Positions 5,430-9,528 of a stretch of DNA of 9,528 nt are shown here, piece after piece. The notes beneath the pieces are model-generated. The model worked only from the letters and a program-made list of their open reading frames with translations, ran no database searches and was not told the origin of the DNA. The stretch is from an uncultured Clostridia bacterium (GTDB lineage Bacteria; Bacillota; Clostridia; Oscillospirales; Ruminococcaceae), in contig CAMNBY010000226.1 in the NCBI GenBank assembly GCA_946533615.1, positions 1-9,528 of the forward strand, in the 5' to 3' direction. The position numbers and the translations under genes were made by a program. How positions within the stretch are numbered: position 1 is the first letter of the stretch; every line of letters begins with the position of its first letter.

Positions 5430-6639
5430 TCTTTTCACCCCCCTTCAGAAGCGCCGCGGTCTCGGGGAATATCTCAAGACTGCGGCCGAGGATACCGTTC
5501 ATCTGTGCAAGCGCAACGCCGTAGTTCGTGATCGGGACACCTGCGTCACAGGCGGTCTTGATGCGGTACTTCATCTCACGTTCGCCAAGCATACAGCCGC
5601 CGCAGTGTATCACAAGGCTGTAGCCCGAGATGTCCTCGGGGAACTCGGTGCCGCTGGTAAAGGAAAGCCTGAAGTTTTTTGACGTATTTTTTTTCAGCAG
5701 GGCGGGAAGCTTCACCGTCCCGATGTCGCCGCACTGGCGGTGGTGTGTACAGCCCTCCGAGATAAGTATACTGTCGCCGTCACGCAGGCTGTCAAGAGCC
5801 GCGGCGCCCTTCACCTGAGTTTCAAGGTCGCCCTTGTGCCGCGAGAACAGGATAGAAAACGAGGTCAGCGCAATGTCCTGCGGAGTGTCCGCCGCCACAC
5901 GCTTGAAGGCCTGCGAGTCGGTGATGACCAGCCGCGGCTTCTTTGCAAGCGAGGCAAGCGTCCCGACAAGCTCGGTCTCGCGGCAGCAAACTGTTGTGCA
6001 GCCGCATTCGAGCAGCTCCCTGATGGTCTGCTGCTGCGGCAGGATGAGCCTGCCCTTGGGCGCTGCTGCGTCTATCGGTATAACAAGTACGACCACATCT
6101 CCCGGCTGCACCTTGTCGGCGATTATCGGGAACTGCGGCTTCTCCTGCTTTGCGAGGGCGGCAATGCGCTCTTTAAGGGCGGATATCCCCTCTCCCGTGA
6201 GGGCGCTGACAGCGGCCTCGTGCTCCGCTGGCTCGGGAGCATCGGCAAGGTCGGTCTTGGTGTAAACAACGATATAGGAAAGCCCCTTGGCCTTGATGCG
6301 CTCAAGAAGCCGGCGGTCAAAGTCGCTCATGCCTTCCTCTGCGCTGACGGCAAGCAGGGCGATGTCTGTGCGGTTCAGCGCCTGGTAGGTCTTTTTTATC
6401 CTTAGCTCTCCCAGCTCGCCCTCGTCGTCAAGCCCTGCGGTGTCGATCATCACCACGGGTCCCAGCGGCAGCAGCTCCATCGCCTTTGAAACAGGGTCGG
6501 TGGTGGTGCCTGCCACCTCCGAGACTATCGCGAGCTGCTGTCCCGTAAGTGCGTTGACAAGGCTGGACTTTCCTGCGTTCCGCCGCCCGAAGATGCCAAT
6601 ATGTACTCTGTCGCCCGAGGGCGTTGAATTCAAGCTCAT
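5422..6639 (-). CDS. hydF: [FeFe]-hydrogenase H-cluster maturation GTPase/scaffold HydF
   Basis: HydF is the scaffold that receives the CN/CO/dithiomethylamine di-iron precursor made with HydE and HydG and delivers it to apo-hydrogenase in the cytosol. The 405 residues match the family length. The N-terminal GTPase domain shows the P-loop GRRNAGKS (18-25), TTTD (45-48), DTAG (66-69), TKTD (127-130) and SAL (145-147). A dimerisation domain follows (about 170-270). The C-terminal cluster-binding domain carries CTHH (Cys297, His299) and HCGGC (His345, Cys346, Cys349), the C-x-H...HC-x-x-C signature; by family knowledge the three cysteines ligate a [4Fe-4S] cluster. ATG 6639 is chosen because it gives the family start MSLNxTPS, with GAGAGGAA ahead; an in-frame TTG at 6654 lies within that ribosome site. 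The gene starts 2 bases after the methyltransferase stop codon (one base between) and overlaps the next gene by 8 bases. hydE, hydG and a hydrogenase gene are not in the window. Confidence 0.97.
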   Translation of the reverse strand: MSLNSTPSGDRVHIGIFGRRNAGKSSLVNALTGQQLAIVSEVAGTTTDPVSKAMELLPLGPVVMIDTAGLDDEGELGELRIKKTYQALNRTDIALLAVSAEEGMSDFDRRLLERIKAKGLSYIVVYTKTDLADAPEPAEHEAAVSALTGEGISALKERIAALAKQEKPQFPIIADKVQPGDVVVLVIPIDAAAPKGRLILPQQQTIRELLECGCTTVCCRETELVGTLASLAKKPRLVITDSQAFKRVAADTPQDIALTSFSILFSRHKGDLETQVKGAAALDSLRDGDSILISEGCTHHRQCGDIGTVKLPALLKKNTSKNFRLSFTSGTEFPEDISGYSLVIHCGGCMLGEREMKYRIKTACDAGVPITNYGVALAQMNGILGRSLEIFPETAALLKGGEKNG

Positions 6640-6640
6640 G

Positions 6641-7411
6641 TTATTTCCTCTCAAGAATTAGTTTTATATGTGTGTGCTCGCGTAGGGTGAAGCCGAAGTC
6701 CTTCCTGATCTGCCACGCGGTATACGGCAGCGTGAACGTATCGCGCAGCACCACCCGATAGCTGTTCGGTATGCGCTTAACAAGCTCCTCGGCCGAGATC
6801 GGGAAGTAGTTTTCGTGTACTTCCCTGTCCCAGTTCTGGGTGTATTTGTATTTCAGCAGAAAATGGACAAGCAGCCGCTGCGTTCTGACCTCTCCCCAGA
6901 CGGCCTCGAAGTCCGCGAGCCACTTGGAATACCCGCTCTCTCGCACAGCCGCGAGCTGCCGCTCGTTTACGGGGCCGTCCTGCGCGTCCGAGAACATCAT
7001 GTCCCTTATCGCGACATAGCGGAAACCGCTGCCGAATACCCTGCTCCAGAACTCCTCGATTTCGGCCTCCGTACCGTAGGAATAGACCTCGTGGATAGTG
7101 CTCGAGATGTTCAGCAGGCTGCGCTCAAAGGGCGCCCTGATCTCGTCCCAGCAGTCATAGAATTCCGCCTCGGGAACGTTTTTGCGGGCGGCCTCGATCA
7201 TCTCGGTGCTGATGTCATAGCCCGTGTACCTGTAATCAGGGAACATCGGCAGCATGGCTTTGATAAGCTCGCCGTTTGCACAGCCGAAGTCCACGATATT
7301 GTCAAAAGGCTCGAATACCTTGTCGATAAAGAACATCTTGTCAAGTATCGAGCGCTGCATTCTTGTAAGGTAAATGTCGAGGTCGCTTATCCCGATCTCT
7401 CCGATCTCCAT
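6641..7411 (-). CDS. Class I SAM-dependent methyltransferase, substrate unknown
   Basis: A 256-residue cytosolic protein with a Rossmann-type methyltransferase core. Motif I is IVDFGCANGE (39-48), which binds the SAM amino acid part; the acidic motif II is TGYDIS (63-68, Asp66 expected to hold the ribose hydroxyls); LLNISSTIHEVYSYG (99-113) is the motif IV/V region. The C-terminal 120 residues (including MMFSDAQDGP and the KYKYTQNWDREVHENYFPIS segment) are probably a substrate-binding extension that I do not recognise. The ATG at 7411 has AAAGGAA upstream and lies 2 bases after the pflA stop codon; hydF follows after a single base. This spacing means the gene is co-expressed with pflA and hydF. 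No methylation step in H-cluster assembly or PFL activation is known to need such an enzyme, so its substrate is open. Confidence 0.88.
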   Translation of the reverse strand: MEIGEIGISDLDIYLTRMQRSILDKMFFIDKVFEPFDNIVDFGCANGELIKAMLPMFPDYRYTGYDISTEMIEAARKNVPEAEFYDCWDEIRAPFERSLLNISSTIHEVYSYGTEAEIEEFWSRVFGSGFRYVAIRDMMFSDAQDGPVNERQLAAVRESGYSKWLADFEAVWGEVRTQRLLVHFLLKYKYTQNWDREVHENYFPISAEELVKRIPNSYRVVLRDTFTLPYTAWQIRKDFGFTLREHTHIKLILERK

Positions 7412-7413
7412 AG

Positions 7414-8181
7414 TTATTCCTTTCCCCCTGTCTGTTTTTCTTTGAGTCCCGCCCTGATGCCCCGCATAATGGTGTCTCTTGCTTTGACCGCAAGCGCCTT
7501 GTCTGCGGCTGGAGTATCTCCCAGCGGATATTCAAGCCCGAGCTGCTCGTACTTTATCTTTCCCATCGTGTGATACGGCAGGACGTCCAGCGCTTTCAGG
7601 TTCCTGAGCTTTGACAGGAAGCGCCCCAGGTCGAAGAGGCTCTTTTCGTCGTCGTTCAGCCCGGGCACGACAACATGACGCACCCAAAGTGTCACTCCCC
7701 GATCTCTCAGGAACTCGGCAAAGGCAAGGATATTGCGGTTGGAATGCCCCGTCAGGCGCCTGTGGCTCTCGTCGTTTATGTGCTTGATGTCGAGCATCAC
7801 AAGGTCGGTGGCCTTGCAAAGCTGTACAAATTTCTGTACTTTTCCCTCGTTCTCGGGATCAAAGCAGACCCCCGAGGTGTCAAGGCAGGTGTGGATCCCG
7901 CGAGCCTTTGCTTTTTCAAAAAGCTCGGTCACAAAGCCGAGCTGCATCAGGGGCTCTCCGCCCGTTACGGTGATGCCGCCGTTTTTCAGGAACTCCTTAA
8001 CGCCGTCGTACTCCCGGAGCAGGTCGTCTGCTGTGCGCTCGGTGCCTCCCGAGACCTCCCAGGTGTCGGGGTTGTGGCAGTAAAGGCACCGCATCGGGCA
8101 GCCCTGCATGAACACAACAAATCTTATCCCCGGGCCGTCAACGGTCCCGAAGCTCTCGGTAGAATGTATCCTTCCGATCAT
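7414..8181 (-). CDS. pflA: Pyruvate formate-lyase activating enzyme (radical SAM glycyl radical activase)
   Basis: PflA uses a [4Fe-4S] cluster and SAM to form the glycyl radical on pyruvate formate-lyase, which splits pyruvate with CoA into acetyl-CoA and formate. The 255 residues match the family length. The N-terminus STESFGTVDGPGIRFVVFMQGC is diagnostic and leads into the radical SAM motif CPMRCLYC (Cys28, Cys32, Cys35; C-x3-C-x2-C). GGEP (74-77) binds the SAM amino group. Further family segments are MLDIKHIN (129-136), WVRHVVVPGLND (166-177) and LPYHTMGKIKYEQLG (201-215). The protein lacks the ferredoxin-like two-cluster insert of many other glycyl radical activases, which supports PFL as the target. 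The ATG at 8181 is preceded by GGGGGGT. The gene follows the NlpC/P60 gene by 15 bases and precedes the methyltransferase by 2. pflB itself is not in the window. Confidence 0.95.
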   Translation of the reverse strand: MIGRIHSTESFGTVDGPGIRFVVFMQGCPMRCLYCHNPDTWEVSGGTERTADDLLREYDGVKEFLKNGGITVTGGEPLMQLGFVTELFEKAKARGIHTCLDTSGVCFDPENEGKVQKFVQLCKATDLVMLDIKHINDESHRRLTGHSNRNILAFAEFLRDRGVTLWVRHVVVPGLNDDEKSLFDLGRFLSKLRNLKALDVLPYHTMGKIKYEQLGLEYPLGDTPAADKALAVKARDTIMRGIRAGLKEKQTGGKE

Positions 8182-8196
8182 TACGGACCCCCCGCA

Positions 8197-9528
8197 TCAC
8201 AGAAATCTTCTGATGCAGCAGATGTGGTTGTAGATCGAGAACGTCGCCACATTCGAGATGACTATGCCTGTGCGGCTGTTCTCGGCGTGTACCATTCTGC
8301 CGCCGCCGATGTACATTGCAACGTGATATGAATTTGCGGGAGAGGTGCCGAAGTAGATGCAGTCTCCCGGCTGCATATCGGCGTATGCGACTTCCCTGCC
8401 GTAGGTGGCCTGATAGCCCGTGTAGTGGGGCAGGTTTATGCCGACCTGCGAGTAGGCGAGCATCACCAGACCCGAACAGTCGCAGGCCTTGAAGCTGGCG
8501 CCTCCCCAGACATAGCTGCCGCCCACATTACTCTTGGCGTAGGCCACAACGGTCTCGGCCTTGCTCGCATCGGGAGCAGCAGGCGCGGGAGCCTCGGTCG
8601 CTTTTGTCGTCTGCTTGGTGGTGGCTTTTGTTGTCTGCTTTGTGGTCTGCTCGGGGGGCTCCTCCTCGGCGGGAGCAGCGGTCTCCGCAGGCGCAGCGGT
8701 CTCGGGTGGAGCAGTGGTAGTCTTTTTGGCCGTGGTAGTAGTTTCCTCCGGCTCGGGCTCGGGAGGCGGCGTGGTCGTCGTTGTAGTTGTGGTCGTTGTA
8801 GTTGTAGTCGCCTGACGGCGCTCCTCGTCGATGCGCTCCTGCTCTTCCTCATAGCTGTCAAGCTCGTCCTGAATGGCTTCAAGCTCGTCGCCGTACTTCT
8901 GTTTCAGCTCTTCAAGCTCGGCCTGAGAATCCGTCAGCTCCGTGTACCTGTCGGAATACTCCGAGGACTTCTCTTTCAGTTCGGCGGACTCGGCATCAAG
9001 CTCGGCCTGCAGGGCCTTGATCTCATCATATCTTTCAAGCATTCGGTCAAGCTCGTCGCTGTCGTGCTTGGCGACACGGCTGATAAGCTCCGCACGCATC
9101 AGCACATCATAGAAATCGCTTGACTCGAGGATAACATCGGTATAGGAAAAAGAGCCCGCAAGGTACAGCGCCCGCAGCCTTCCCATATAGTCGTCAAGCT
9201 CCTGCCTGATTTTTGCGTCCTGCTCCTCGAGGTCGGCCTGAGTCTTGCGCATCTTCTCGTCAAGCGCGACCATCTCGTCCTCGAGCTGCGCGGAGTATTC
9301 CTCGCAGGCGGCGATCTCCTTGCCGATACTCTTGATCTTCTTGTCAACGGCCTCGAGCTTGCGGCGCTTGCCCTCTGCCGAGGAATCCGCCTCGGCTATC
9401 TTTTCGTCAAGCTCCTGCTGCTCGCGGTCGATCTCCTCGAGCCGCTCTGCGATCTCGTCGGTCTCGGGCTCGGCAGAGGCCACCTGATGCTTTTTCTGTT
9501 CGGCAGCGGAAAGCCCGACAGCCGCAGC
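8197..9528 (-). CDS. Secreted coiled-coil NlpC/P60 peptidoglycan hydrolase, PcsB/CwlO-like (5' end outside window)
   Basis: The frame is open to the right edge, so the gene begins beyond it; 443 codons plus TGA are visible. The first visible residues, AAAVGLSA before AEQKK, look like the end of a signal peptide, so only about 20-30 residues are missing. Residues about 20-237 form a long charged coiled coil, interrupted at about 126-163 by the FSYTDVILESSDFYDVLMRAELI hairpin typical of PcsB/CwlO/RipC proteins. A linker follows (about 241-322) with thirteen consecutive Thr, PPPEPEPEE, ETAAPA and TTKQTTKA repeats. The C-terminal 120 residues are an NlpC/P60 domain: YVWGG, the catalytic Cys351 in CDCSG, His402 in YHVAMYIG and His414 in MVHAEN. 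By family knowledge these enzymes cleave stem peptides, and PcsB/CwlO are switched on through the coiled coil by membrane FtsEX; that control is inferred here. It is the most upstream visible gene of the pflA-hydF operon. A GTG at 9483 is internal, not the start. Confidence 0.93.
   Translation of the reverse strand, partial: AAAVGLSAAEQKKHQVASAEPETDEIAERLEEIDREQQELDEKIAEADSSAEGKRRKLEAVDKKIKSIGKEIAACEEYSAQLEDEMVALDEKMRKTQADLEEQDAKIRQELDDYMGRLRALYLAGSFSYTDVILESSDFYDVLMRAELISRVAKHDSDELDRMLERYDEIKALQAELDAESAELKEKSSEYSDRYTELTDSQAELEELKQKYGDELEAIQDELDSYEEEQERIDEERRQATTTTTTTTTTTTTPPPEPEPEETTTTAKKTTTAPPETAAPAETAAPAEEEPPEQTTKQTTKATTKQTTKATEAPAPAAPDASKAETVVAYAKSNVGGSYVWGGASFKACDCSGLVMLAYSQVGINLPHYTGYQATYGREVAYADMQPGDCIYFGTSPANSYHVAMYIGGGRMVHAENSRTGIVISNVATFSIYNHICCIRRFL
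8770..8808 (-). repeat. Thirteen-threonine run in the hydrolase linker
   Basis: Thirteen consecutive ACN codons mixing ACA, ACT, ACG and ACC, so the amino acid run is conserved without a perfect DNA repeat. It joins the coiled coil to the NlpC/P60 domain. Thr-rich spacers of this kind are common in secreted ruminococcal proteins and may be glycosylated; the latter is inference. Confidence 0.7.

Noticed and set aside
6640..6654. TTG start of hydF five codons upstream
   Set aside because: The TTG lies within the ribosome binding site of ATG 6639, and the family begins with MSLN-type residues.
8425..9123. Long plus-strand frame opposite the NlpC/P60 gene (Gly/Leu/Arg-rich product)
   Set aside because: Low-complexity translation of the reverse complement of Thr/Pro/Glu-rich codons; the minus-strand gene has a full catalytic domain and coiled coil.
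9481..9483. GTG at 9483 as the start of the NlpC/P60 gene
   Set aside because: The frame continues to the window edge and encodes what looks like the end of a signal peptide; no ribosome site precedes the GTG.

Overview
The window looks like chromosomal DNA of a ruminococcal member of the Firmicutes (Ruminococcus or a close relative in Oscillospiraceae). The signs are Shine-Dalgarno sites of the AGGAGGTGA type, intrinsic terminators with U-tracts, TTG start codons, a peptidoglycan hydrolase with a long threonine/proline linker, and fermentation genes (hydF, pflA). The genus is inferred from style and gene content, not from a marker gene. No tRNA, rRNA, CRISPR array, insertion sequence or phage gene is visible, and no gene-free stretch exceeds about 100 bases.

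Layout, left to right. (1) Positions 1-465 carry the 3' end of a rightward gene for an unrecognised, probably exported protein. It converges on rpe, and a perfect 11-bp hairpin at 482-511 separates them and can terminate both strands. (2) A leftward two-gene unit, yfbR-like HD-domain 5'-nucleotidase then rpe (ribulose-phosphate 3-epimerase), has its own strong promoter (TTTACT-17-TATAAT, extended -10) and an almost leaderless mRNA. (3) A leftward ECF sigma factor gene overlaps by 8 bases a gene for a 649-residue single-pass membrane protein, most simply its anti-sigma factor or sensor. This pair lies between two terminators (4416-4456 upstream, 1832-1873 downstream). (4) A tightly packed leftward operon of five genes follows: a secreted coiled-coil NlpC/P60 hydrolase (its 5' end lies beyond the right edge), pflA (pyruvate formate-lyase activase), a SAM-dependent methyltransferase, hydF ([FeFe]-hydrogenase H-cluster maturation GTPase/scaffold) and a multi-pass membrane protein with a C-terminal SHOCT motif. 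Gaps are 15, 2 and 1 bases, then an 8-base overlap.

How the genes fit. PflA and HydF both support anaerobic disposal of pyruvate carbon and electrons (formate and H2), but their partners (pflB, hydE, hydG, hydA) are not in the window. The methyltransferase and SHOCT protein have no assigned role and are the unknowns of that operon. The sigma/membrane-protein pair looks like an envelope-responsive regulator.

The most unusual object is the 649-residue protein. By eye its extracellular part contains two homologous units of about 190 residues, flanked by two copies of an APAQPDD linker encoded by an identical 19-bp direct repeat. The tail beyond the second linker has visibly different codon use from the rest of the gene.
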